64,000 bases of DNA from contig OY743184.1 of the NCBI GenBank assembly GCA_963555705.1, forward strand, positions 19,643,859-19,707,858, read 5' to 3'. The notes under the pieces were generated by a model, which saw only the letters and a program-made list of their open reading frames with translations, was not told the origin of the DNA and did no database searches. Position 1 is the stretch's first letter, and every line of letters starts with the position of its first letter. This stretch comes from Ligustrum vulgare (lineage: Eukaryota > Streptophyta > Magnoliopsida > Lamiales > Oleaceae). The translations under genes and the position numbers were made by a program. Below are positions 45,579-55,453 of the stretch, one piece after another.

Positions 45579-45921
45579 CTTTATTTAGGCTTAGTTCCAA
45601 GCTAGGATAATTCTAAAAAAATAAATAAATAAATAAAAAAAATAAAAATTTTATATTAAGCTTTATTCTAAGTTAAGATAATTCTCTAAATAAATAAAAA
45701 AAATAAAAAATTCCAAAACGCGTTTTCCGCGTTTTGGACATTTTTTGTCGAAATACACATAAAACGCCCAAAACGATGTTTCGGGCGTTTTCCGTTTTGT
45801 GTACAAATTTTTTTTTTTTTTTTCAAAATGCGTTTTCGAAAATGGTAAAGAGAACGCGTTTTTAGCGTTTTCGAAAATAAAAACAGAAAACGACCTCAAA
45901 ACAGCAAAGAGAACAGGGACT
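45039..45921. mobile_element. Unnamed TIR element family, copy 3
   Basis: The left end GTGCCGTTCTGTTTGTATTTTATT and the right end AAAACAGCAAAGAGAACAGGGAC are complementary in outline, and GCTGAAAACGCGTTTGGTTTGTCATTTCTGAAAACTG repeats the subterminal phrase of the copy at 34237. The right half is rich in AAAACGC/GCGTTTT words in inverted pairs. The interior includes a three-unit tandem repeat (45527-45700). It has no coding capacity. Confidence 0.5.
45527..45700. repeat. Three ~65-bp units with A-rich spacers
   Basis: TTCCAAGTTAGGATAATTCTCAAAA, TTCCAAGCTAGGATAATTCTAAAAA and TTCTAAGTTAAGATAATTCTCTAAA follow one another at about 65-70-bp intervals, separated by A or AAAT runs of differing length. 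Confidence 0.85.
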
Positions 45922-46063
45922 TATTAGCTTAAGAATTAGCGATTCTGGTTATCACCAGAATATAGTAATCCATTTTATTTATCTAGAAACAGAAACATTA
46001 ATAATGTAAACTTAATCTATCCAGTTATGGTATATATACACGTAGGAAAATAGTTGTCGAATT

Positions 46064-47517
46064 TCCTAACTATTATATTATATATTATAAAAGAAGAGAA
46101 ACAAAAACACTATTCATTTACTATTCATAAGGCATATGTAATCGTGATGTCATCTTTCTTTCTTTTTTTCTTTTTCTTTTTTTTTTATATAATAGTGTTA
46201 CCTATTTCTTTCTAATTTAACTTATTTATACTATTCATTTACTATTTATAAGACTGATGTCATCGTGATGTCTTTTTTTTTTTTTTTAATTACAGTATTA
46301 CCTATTTCTTTTTAACTACTTATTTATATTTATGTAATATAATAACTAATAACTTATTTTATTTAATTTCCAAACATATATAAAAGAGGTTAAGGACTTC
46401 ATTATTCATTTACTATTCATAAGCCTGATGTCAAAACTCATAAATATCCTAATATTTTATCTTCTATTTATAATTTATTTTGCAACTATCTTTGTTCATA
46501 TCAACATGCAACATTCATGCTATGTAGAACTCCCCCATTTTCATTCAATACTCTTTACTCCTTTTTCCGATGAACGCCATTTTTCAAATCACCGTCATCC
46601 AAAAACTGCTACAGGTAATATGCATTCCCCAAATTACCACCGTTCACCATTTCTATTTGTGTAGTTCTTCCTTTTTTGTATGTAGTACTTATTAAAGTTT
46701 TGATCGATTGCCCAAATCACCATTGTTCACCGTTTCTATTTTTGTGTTCCGTTTTTGTATCTGTTTTATATTCAAGTTTTGATCGATTTTTCATTTTTCT
46801 TTTTTCTCATAAGTCTAGAACTTAATTTCTCTTATGAGACATTGTTGATTATGATTTAAGTCAGAAAAATGAATGAAAATTGGTCACGGCTTGTGAGTCT
46901 ATTAATAATTGTAAACTCTCATATGTGACCTTATTCGAGTTTTAATGTAGTGTTCAAATTTTAAGTAATATTTTTTAGGAGACTTATTTTCTTTCGACCC
47001 ATCAACATTATTACATACACAATTACTACCACATCTCGTGCGTTATCACCGTCATCCAGGGAAACTGCTACAGGTAATATGAATTCCCCAAATCACCACC
47101 GTTCACCATTTCTATTTGTGTGGTTCTTTTTTTGTATGTAGTACTTATTCAAATTTTGATCGATTGCCTAAATCACCATTGTTCACCGTTTCTATTTTTG
47201 TGTTCCGTTTTTGTATTTGTTTTATATTCAAGTTTTGATCGATTTTTCATTTTTCCTTTTCTCATAAGTTTAGAACTTAATTTCTCTTACGAGACATTGT
47301 TGATTATGATTTAAGTCAGAGAAATGAATGAAAATTTGTCACGGCTTGTGAGTCTATTAATGATTGTAGAATCTAGCATATGTGACATTATTCGAGTTTT
47401 AATGTAGTGTTCAAATTCTAAGTAATATTTTTAGGAGACCTATTTTCTTTCGACCCATCGACGTTATTATATACACAATTATTACCACATTCCGTGCAAC
47501 GCACGGGAGATCACTAG
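46064..47517 (+). mobile_element. Non-autonomous Helitron with duplicated 3' part
   Basis: The 3' end has the Helitron signature: a hairpin CCGTGC-AAC-GCACGG (47492-47506), then GAGATCA and CTAG at 47514-47517, followed by T. The 5' end is placed at TCCTAACTATTATATTATATATTATAAAAG, typical of plant non-autonomous Helitrons; the exact base is uncertain because no A precedes it. The 3' 450 bp are present twice in tandem (about 46588-47040 and 47048-47495). No RepHel coding sequence is present. Confidence 0.65.
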
Positions 47518-47520
47518 TAA

Positions 47521-48185
47521 TTGATAAAAGAACAAACAACAAATTGGAACACAATAATATAAATATTGATAAAAATCGAAACTTCAAATTCAAGCAAAAT
47601 TTGGAACCGATTGAGGTCTGTGCAAGCAAAATTTCCTTAAAATAGATTTGCCTCATAAATCTATGCTTGAGATTTGTCTGAGCGTCGGTCTCCCAGAATA
47701 CAACAGAGGTTGAGTAGTTAACTTAACACAAAGTTACCACTCCGACGAACCAAACTTATGTATGAACTATCACCAAAAGATAAAATAAAAATATGGACAA
47801 AATATAGAATAAAATGTGTGTCTTGATAAAATCAATATTTTTCAAAAGAGTGGGGAGAATGATTATATAGCATGCAAAGGAGTTATATCATAATAACTTC
47901 ATACATAACTCTCCAATTAACAACCATAATTTTACATATAACTCCCCATTTAACAAGGCTAATTTAACATCAATCAATTGTAAGACATAGGACTTATATG
48001 AGTTGAATTTCTCATTCACATTTTCCCAACAATACCTTATTCCTTGGTTTCGTGTTTCATGCATATTGGTTGGATTTGACAAGGGCTCGTTGAATTTAAA
48101 TAATTAATTAAGCTTAAACGTACGTAAGGAGACTTGCCGTAAGAAAATTTTCAAATTAATAGATCCAACTCTCAAGAAAGCTTTT
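47521..48185. other. Intergenic stretch without recognised features
   Basis: AT-rich. Short overlapping frames of 64-81 codons on the minus strand have no motif. Nothing could be supported. Confidence 0.4.
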
Positions 48186-48686
48186 AGGCTGCGTTTGATA
48201 GCAATGGTGAAATTTAGGTGGAAAGAAAATAAATTCCAGGGAATTGAATTCTCCTGAGAATTTGAAGTTTAATGTGTTTGCTTGGTTTAATTTTCTAGGT
48301 GGAAAAAGTAGAGAATTTTTCAACTTTTGTTGTTTGATTGACATTATTTTTCATGGAAAGTAAAGTAAAATTTATCTATTTTAATAAAAAAAAAATTCCT
48401 TACATTTGTACTTAATAATAATAATGTTAATTTTTAGAAAAAAATAAATCAATTAACAACAACAAAAATGATCAAACGTAACGAAAATGGTATAAGATTT
48501 TCCATGGAAAATAAAACCTCCTCCTCCCGGGAAAACGAATTCATCCAAAATAAGGAAAATACCGGATTTCGAGGCAAGTGTAAAAATGAATTTCATGGAA
48601 AACTTAGACAACCAAACAATGCAAAGTTGGAAAATCACGTGAAAAAACATATTTTTCCTGGAAAATCTCGCCTATCAAACAGACCC
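48186..48686. mobile_element. PIF/Harbinger-type MITE, copy 2
   Basis: This 501-bp element begins GGCTGCGTTTGATAGC and ends GCCTATCAAACAGACCC, flanked by TTA at 48183-48185 and 48687-48689. Its left end matches the reverse complement of the right end of the copy at 21917-22448 (GTTTGATAGC..GGTGGAAAGAAAATRAATTCC), so the two are the same family in opposite orientation. It has no coding sequence. Confidence 0.75.
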
Positions 48687-48689
48687 TTA

Positions 48690-49328
48690 AATGAGTTGAT
48701 TTAATACGAAAATTGAGATGGAAAATTATAGATAAGTCTTATGAACAAGTATCTCGTACTTGTACCAACCAACTAAATTCATATTCCCCCATTTTATCAC
48801 TTATGGCACTTTATTTGCATCTATTCTCATTTATTATCTTATTCATGACCTAACTTTTAAAGTCTTCTTATCACAAAAAATTCCTATATATGTGGCTTCC
48901 AATTGGATTAATTTTTGGGTATATAAAAAGTGTACCTGCTTAGAATCTAGTTCAATTGTAAGTTCTTTGTATTTATTTTATGTATCTATTCAGGAATCTT
49001 TATTCAAATATCATTGTGGTCAAGGAAACCTAATTCAAATGTTACAAGATTGTTAAGGCATTAGACCGTAGAATTATTTTTCTTAATATGTGCTGCAATA
49101 GACAAAATTCTAAAAGATTAGGAAAAGAGATATGTTTAACCAACGAACTTTTTGGGAGAAAAGAAAGTTTTGAAAAATTGTGTGATTAAAAAGTAATTTG
49201 AAAAATAAATAACTGTGGATTAAATTTTTTTGGATGATTGAGATTGATTACTGTAAAAAAAATTTTAAAAATGTAGAAAATCAAACAAGGGCACAAGTGT
49301 TAGTTAAAAGATGTATGAAACTAGCATG
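48690..49328. other. Flank of the young Athila insertion
   Basis: Unique AT-rich DNA. One 98-codon frame (48760-49056) has hydrophobic stretches but no recognised motif and is likely chance. It ends at the ATATT that forms the left target duplication of the next element. Confidence 0.4.
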
Positions 49329-49333
49329 ATATT
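49329..49333. other. Left 5-bp target-site duplication (ATATT)
   Basis: ATATT immediately precedes TGGTATCTC, the first bases of the left inverted arm. The identical ATATT follows the outer end of the 5' LTR at 62552-62556. Five bases is the usual duplication made by plant Ty3/gypsy integrases. Confidence 0.75.
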
Positions 49334-49383
49334 TGGTATCTCATTTCTTCATCTTGTTAATTCGATACCTTGTTTTTGGGATT

Positions 49384-49420
<37 letters not shown>

Positions 49421-52009
49421 TGAAAATTTTGAAAATTTTTGTTGATTTATTTATTACTTATGACATGATTTGAATTGACTTTTATGCTTTAGTTAGAAAA
49501 TTTGGACAACATGTGAACTAAAATTTTTCTTAACATTCATCAATGTAAGACATTAATCAAACTTGAGCACATAGCCACTTTCGAATAATAACTTGTGTAG
49601 GGAGATGCTTGATATTTGTGGGGGTAAACTTGTGCACATTGAACATAGAATTGACTGAAAAATCTCAAACCTTAAGAAATTAGATCCTGACCTGAAATGT
49701 AGAACCAAACTGCTCAAGAAGTAGTTTGGGGGTAGAGAGGTCAAGTACAAGTAGGCATTGACAGATTGAGGGTCTGAAGTTTTTAATGACACATCTTTAG
49801 TGGAAGGAGTTTTAATCAACGGGTATAAACCATGTCCAGCATAAAAACAGAAAAATGCTGAAGGTCTTATTCTGCTCTTCAAATGCCTTTTTGACTCGAG
49901 TAAGTAAGTCCGAGGGGTCTTTCAAACCTGGTGCCCTAAAGTCGTCTGGCTTGGGAGTCATCGACCTAAAGCTCGCTACAGGGGTCAACTAGAAAACAAG
50001 TACGGAGAGTGGACTTACACATAAGACACTAAAACATCTTTAACTTTTCTGTTTAAGCCTTTATGACTCGGGTAATTAAGTCTGAGGGGTTCTCTGAACC
50101 TGGTACCCTAAGCTCAACTGAGTTGGGAGCTGCCGACCTAAAGCTCGCTACAGGGGTCATATAGAAAGCCAGTATGAAAAGTTCTGCACAAAGATGGTAA
50201 AAGACAAGGACATTAAAAGAAAAAGTCGTCCATATGAAAAAAAAAATTATATATAAATGGTATAAGCTTTGTTGATTAAAATTCCTAATACTGAAGTGTG
50301 GGATAGGAGATGAATTATTCTTGGTCTGTCTTGCATACTTGTCAAATCCTAGCTGCCTTGTGTGGAAAAATGCAATTTATACATGTTTAGAAATCACATC
50401 AATAGGAAAGGCCTCGGGATATGAGAGAAAAGCATTAAGGTTGTGATCATCCATGAGAGTGTCAAGAAAATAAAAAGAAAATCATTGTTGACCACATGGG
50501 ATTCGGGTTTATTACTGCATGACTAGTCACACAGTGTCAAGTATATTTTTACATGAGTTTGCATTCGATTTTTGGCTATTCACACACACACGATGAAGTT
50601 GAGCATCGGATGAATGAAAATAATTTTTGTTGTTCATTTTTCTTTTCTAAAGTGAATCGTCATTTTGGATTATTGAAGTGTATGGTAAATAAATTGACAA
50701 AACAAAAATAATTTCTGTTTGCATTTTTAGTTTTATTTTTATAGTTTAGTTTTATTTTTTGTTCGAGGACGAACAAATATTCTAGTTTGGGGGGGTTTGA
50801 TAAGTGTATTTTATACACTTATTTATCTGTCGAAATTAGGATATTATATTGTTTTTATCGAATAAATTCTACTTAATTTGTGTTTATTTGTCATTATTTC
50901 AGGGTTTATCCCAAAATCAAGAAAAGTAAGGAATTGAAGCAAATACATAATAATTGGATGAAAAGTGGAGTTAATTGAAGACGTTTTGAAACTCAAGGGC
51001 TTAATTGCACAATTGAAGACTCAAGGACCAACTTAGTTTATTTAAAAGAATTGAGATGCTTAAAGGATAATTTATTTTATTTGGGCTTAGGGTTGAATTT
51101 TGTATATATATATATATATATATACACACACGTTGCAGGGTGTGCGCAGCCGTGAGATGGGGGCAGCCGAGAGGAAATTTTTGGAATAACATTGTGGCTG
51201 CTTGGGGTAGAATTATTCTTGGAATTTGAGTTCAGAGATTACAAGGAGACAAGAACATATACACTGCTTTGGGAAGATATACATACACGGCTATTGAAAC
51301 ATTGGTAGTGGCTGCTGGTGAACTAAAAAAAGAAGGTTAGGCGGCTAAGAGAGAGACAAGAATTGAATTAACAAGGTGGTACGGCTGGATCAATCAATGT
51401 TGGAGGAATTAAATTGGCAGAAGACACATAGGAGAAGACACGGTTGGTAGCAACAAAGGACTCGGCTGTGCATTAGTGGTGATGTTAATTTTTCAATTAT
51501 TCAAACTCCAAGTTTTATGTTTATTATTTATTGTTTTCTATTCCACAAAGATGAGTAGCTAAATTTTAAATCGGGATTAACGATATAAATTTAATGTTTC
51601 TAGTTTGATTTTAATTCTCGAGTTGGTGCTTTATTTTCATGTATTGATTTTATTATTGCATTTAATGCTTGAATTGCTTGATCATCAATTCATGATTTAA
51701 TGATTGTTTTCATAATCCGAGAGGTGAGTTAACAATTAGATCACGTAATAAAATCCGGCAATTTCAACAAAAAGATAGAGATATGAATTTGTGGTTGCAT
51801 GTGGTCACTTATGAATTCCTAGGAATTTCATGCATTTAGCTAAGGAGAACTCTGACCCGCTGTAGAGATACATGGTTGACTTAGTTAAATAGGTTTAATT
51901 TGAACTCGAGAGAGGTAAATTAGATATATGCGTGAATTCGACCAAATACAATTTTAGAAAACAACTTGAGATGAGAAATTAAGCTAGAACGTTATTTCGA
52001 AATCGTTAG
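49334..52009 (+). repeat. Left arm of the 2.7-kb inverted repeat
   Basis: Positions p in this arm pair with 104212-p in the right arm (52203-54887) over all parts I checked, so there are no insertions or deletions from about 49420 to the loop. The single difference found is a homopolymer: 30 A here (near 49387-49416) against 39 T in the right arm. In plus orientation the arm holds the element's 3' non-coding region, the polypurine tract (50782-50797) and the LTR from 50798. The 109- and 63-codon frames on its minus strand are mirror copies of those in the right arm and are not genes. Confidence 0.93.
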
Positions 52010-52202
52010 TCCCGATATTCATTCAATTGTTCAAAATCCACCACTTTATTTCTTGTTTTCGTTAATTGTTTTTTTTTTGTTTAATTTGTTATTTTCATTT
52101 TAATTGATTTGTTTATTTCAGTGATTTCCAATTATTTGTCGTTTTTGCTTTTATTATTTTGCAATTTATTTACTTAATTATTTTTGTTTTAGTTTAGGAA
52201 TT
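50798..52202 (+). repeat. Plus-orientation LTR copy in the left arm (truncated)
   Basis: It starts TGATAAGTGTATTTTATACACTTA and matches LTR positions 1 to about 1408 of the 1529-bp LTR. It then jumps at GGAATTCTA into the inverted copy. About 120 bases of the LTR's 3' end are missing. An AT/AC microsatellite near 51103-51130 marks the same point in all three LTR copies. Confidence 0.9.
52010..52202. other. Loop of the inverted repeat (single-copy LTR segment)
   Basis: These 193 bases correspond to LTR positions 1213-1408 and are present only once between the arms. The junction at 52203-52205 is CTA, shared by both joined sequences (TTCTA|TTGAAT in one, GACTA|ACGATT in the other). Confidence 0.9.
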
Positions 52203-53414
52203 CTAACGATTTCGAAATAACGTTCTAGCTTAATTTCTCATCTCAAGTTGTTTTCTAAAATTGTATTTGGTCGAATTCACGCATATATCTAATTTACCTC
52301 TCTCGAGTTCAAATTAAACCTATTTAACTAAGTCAACCATGTATCTCTACAGCGGGTCAGAGTTCTCCTTAGCTAAATGCATGAAATTCCTAGGAATTCA
52401 TAAGTGACCACATGCAACCACAAATTCATATCTCTATCTTTTTGTTGAAATTGCCGGATTTTATTACGTGATCTAATTGTTAACTCACCTCTCGGATTAT
52501 GAAAACAATCATTAAATCATGAATTGATGATCAAGCAATTCAAGCATTAAATGCAATAATAAAATCAATACATGAAAATAAAGCACCAACTCGAGAATTA
52601 AAATCAAACTAGAAACATTAAATTTATATCGTTAATCCCGATTTAAAATTTAGCTACTCATCTTTGTGGAATAGAAAACAATAAATAATAAACATAAAAC
52701 TTGGAGTTTGAATAATTGAAAAATTAACATCACCACTAATGCACAGCCGAGTCCTTTGTTGCTACCAACCGTGTCTTCTCCTATGTGTCTTCTGCCAATT
52801 TAATTCCTCCAACATTGATTGATCCAGCCGTACCACCTTGTTAATTCAATTCTTGTCTCTCTCTTAGCCGCCTAACCTTCTTTTTTTAGTTCACCAGCAG
52901 CCACTACCAATGTTTCAATAGCCGTGTATGTATATCTTCCCAAAGCAGTGTATATGTTCTTGTCTCCTTGTAATCTCTGAACTCAAATTCCAAGAATAAT
53001 TCTACCCCAAGCAGCCACAATGTTATTCCAAAAATTTCCTCTCGGCTGCCCCCATCTCACGGCTGCGCACACCCTGCAACGTGTGTGTATATATATATAT
53101 ATATATATACAAAATTCAACCCTAAGCCCAAATAAAATAAATTATCCTTTAAGCATCTCAATTCTTTTAAATAAACTAAGTTGGTCCTTGAGTCTTCAAT
53201 TGTGCAATTAAGCCCTTGAGTTTCAAAACGTCTTCAATTAACTCCACTTTTCATCCAATTATTATGTATTTGCTTCAATTCCTTACTTTTCTTGATTTTG
53301 GGATAAACCCTGAAATAATGACAAATAAACACAAATTAAGTAGAATTTATTCGATAAAAACAATATAATATCCTAATTTCGACAGATAAATAAGTGTATA
53401 AAATACACTTATCA
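52203..53414 (-). repeat. Truncated 3' LTR of the young Athila element (right arm)
   Basis: On the minus strand this begins TGATAAGTG at 53414 and contains LTR positions 1-1212. It aligns with the 5' LTR at a constant offset of 9137 bases and was identical over the several hundred bases I compared. The last 317 bases of the LTR are missing because of the fold-back. Confidence 0.9.
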
Positions 53415-53430
53415 AACCCCCCCAAACTAG
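53415..53430 (-). promoter_or_regulatory. Terminal polypurine tract of the young Athila element
   Basis: The minus strand reads CTAGTTTGGGGGGGTT directly before TGATAAG, the LTR start. It primes plus-strand synthesis. Its mirror copy is at 50782-50797. Upstream lies GAGGACGAACAAATATT, echoed at the internal tract by GAGGACAATGTAACTTT. Confidence 0.9.
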
Positions 53431-54043
53431 AATATTTGTTCGTCCTCGAACAAAAAATAAAACTAAACTATAAAAATAAAACTAAAAATGCAAACAGAAA
53501 TTATTTTTGTTTTGTCAATTTATTTACCATACACTTCAATAATCCAAAATGACGATTCACTTTAGAAAAGAAAAATGAACAACAAAAATTATTTTCATTC
53601 ATCCGATGCTCAACTTCATCGTGTGTGTGTGAATAGCCAAAAATCGAATGCAAACTCATGTAAAAATATACTTGACACTGTGTGACTAGTCATGCAGTAA
53701 TAAACCCGAATCCCATGTGGTCAACAATGATTTTCTTTTTATTTTCTTGACACTCTCATGGATGATCACAACCTTAATGCTTTTCTCTCATATCCCGAGG
53801 CCTTTCCTATTGATGTGATTTCTAAACATGTATAAATTGCATTTTTCCACACAAGGCAGCTAGGATTTGACAAGTATGCAAGACAGACCAAGAATAATTC
53901 ATCTCCTATCCCACACTTCAGTATTAGGAATTTTAATCAACAAAGCTTATACCATTTATATATAATTTTTTTTTTCATATGGACGACTTTTTCTTTTAAT
54001 GTCCTTGTCTTTTACCATCTTTGTGCAGAACTTTTCATACTGG

Positions 54044-54322
54044 CTTTCTATATGACCCCTGTAGCGAGCTTTAGGTCGGCAGCTCCCAACTCAGTTGAGC
54101 TTAGGGTACCAGGTTCAGAGAACCCCTCAGACTTAATTACCCGAGTCATAAAGGCTTAAACAGAAAAGTTAAAGATGTTTTAGTGTCTTATGTGTAAGTC
54201 CACTCTCCGTACTTGTTTTCTAGTTGACCCCTGTAGCGAGCTTTAGGTCGATGACTCCCAAGCCAGACGACTTTAGGGCACCAGGTTTGAAAGACCCCTC
54301 GGACTTACTTACTCGAGTCAAA
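54044..54322 (-). repeat. Two conserved ~105-bp repeats in the Athila 3' region
   Basis: On the element strand, GACTCG(A/G)GTAA...GGGAG...CGACC followed by TAAAGCTCGCTACAGGGGTC occurs twice about 172 bases apart (54322-54217 and 54150-54044; mirrored at 49890-49995 and 50062-50168). The last 25 bases are identical between repeats, while the middles differ, with paired-looking changes in CTCAACTGAGTTGGGAG versus GTCGTCTGGCTTGGGAG. Position and conservation suggest an RNA element. Confidence 0.75.
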
Positions 54323-54791
54323 AAGGCATTTGAAGAGCAGAATAAGACCTTCAGCATTTTTCTGTTTTTATGCTGGACATGGTTTATACCCGTTGATTAA
54401 AACTCCTTCCACTAAAGATGTGTCATTAAAAACTTCAGACCCTCAATCTGTCAATGCCTACTTGTACTTGACCTCTCTACCCCCAAACTACTTCTTGAGC
54501 AGTTTGGTTCTACATTTCAGGTCAGGATCTAATTTCTTAAGGTTTGAGATTTTTCAGTCAATTCTATGTTCAATGTGCACAAGTTTACCCCCACAAATAT
54601 CAAGCATCTCCCTACACAAGTTATTATTCGAAAGTGGCTATGTGCTCAAGTTTGATTAATGTCTTACATTGATGAATGTTAAGAAAAATTTTAGTTCACA
54701 TGTTGTCCAAATTTTCTAACTAAAGCATAAAAGTCAATTCAAATCATGTCATAAGTAATAAATAAATCAACAAAAATTTTCAAAATTTTCA

Positions 54792-54837
<46 letters not shown>

Positions 54838-54887
54838 AATCCCAAAAACAAGGTATCGAATTAACAAGATGAAGAAATGAGATACCA

Positions 54888-54897
54888 CCCCCCAAAC
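54888..54897 (-). promoter_or_regulatory. Internal (second) polypurine tract
   Basis: The minus strand reads TTTCTAGTTTGGGGGG then TGGTATCTC. It closely resembles the terminal tract (ATTCTAGTTTGGGGGGG) and shares the upstream GAGGAC word. The left arm of the inverted repeat begins at exactly the T after these six G, as expected if plus-strand DNA started here. Confidence 0.8.
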
Positions 54898-55453
54898 TAG
54901 AAAGTTACATTGTCCTCAATGTAAAAGAAATAAAAAGCAATTGATAACAATACATAAAGAGGAGTTAGGTACTTCCCAGGTTTAGACGAGCGATGTGATA
55001 ACGAGAAGCTTGGTTTTGAACTTGCTTGAATGATTTCGACCCGTTTCTTGTATTTCCATGTTTGGTTGAAATTTTTACAAGTGGTGTGTTCCTCGCAAGT
55101 AAAAGATAAACAATATTAGAATCATACACACCATTGAAATAGATCAACACAAACAATTCCAACTAAAACATAGAAAAATTTGAATTTTCAAACATAGTCA
55201 ACCATCATGTATAATTTAAAATGACAAGTGCAGTTGAAGATCAAATAACAGAAGTTGGTGCTAGGAATGCTTACTTCAAAAACTCCAATAAAAAGAAAAA
55301 AAATAAAAAATAAAAAAATAAAAATGCGAGTACCACCTAACAATTAAAATGCAAAGCTTTAAATAAAGTAAAATAAATGAAAACGAAAGAAAATTGGGTT
55401 GCCTCCCAATAAGCGCTCCGTTTATAGTCTAAAGCTCGACTTTTTAGAGTCAT

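Larger units (their letters stand above)
52203..54887 (-). repeat. Right arm of the 2.7-kb inverted repeat
   Basis: Mirror image of 49334-52009. It is continuous with the rest of the element: beyond 54887 the sequence runs on through the internal polypurine tract towards pol, whereas the left arm stops at the matching base and enters genomic DNA. Confidence 0.93.

Noticed and set aside
49553..49882. 109-codon frame on the minus strand, repeated at 54330-54659 on the plus strand
   Set aside because: It is antisense to the Athila 3' non-coding region and exists twice only because of the inverted repeat. It has no recognisable motif and should not be called a gene.
51001..51192. 63-codon frame also present at 53020-53211 and 62157-62348
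   Set aside because: It lies antisense inside the LTR and contains a translated TA microsatellite (IYIYIYI). Three copies reflect three LTR copies.
49334..54887. The palindrome as a pure assembly artefact
   Set aside because: It remains possible in principle, but the matching ATATT borders, the loop, the differing homopolymer lengths and the exact internal polypurine-tract boundary argue for a real structure.
54900..55450. An env-like gene downstream of pol in the young Athila element
   Set aside because: On the element strand there is no long frame between the pol stop and the terminal polypurine tract, so the element appears to lack an env-like gene.
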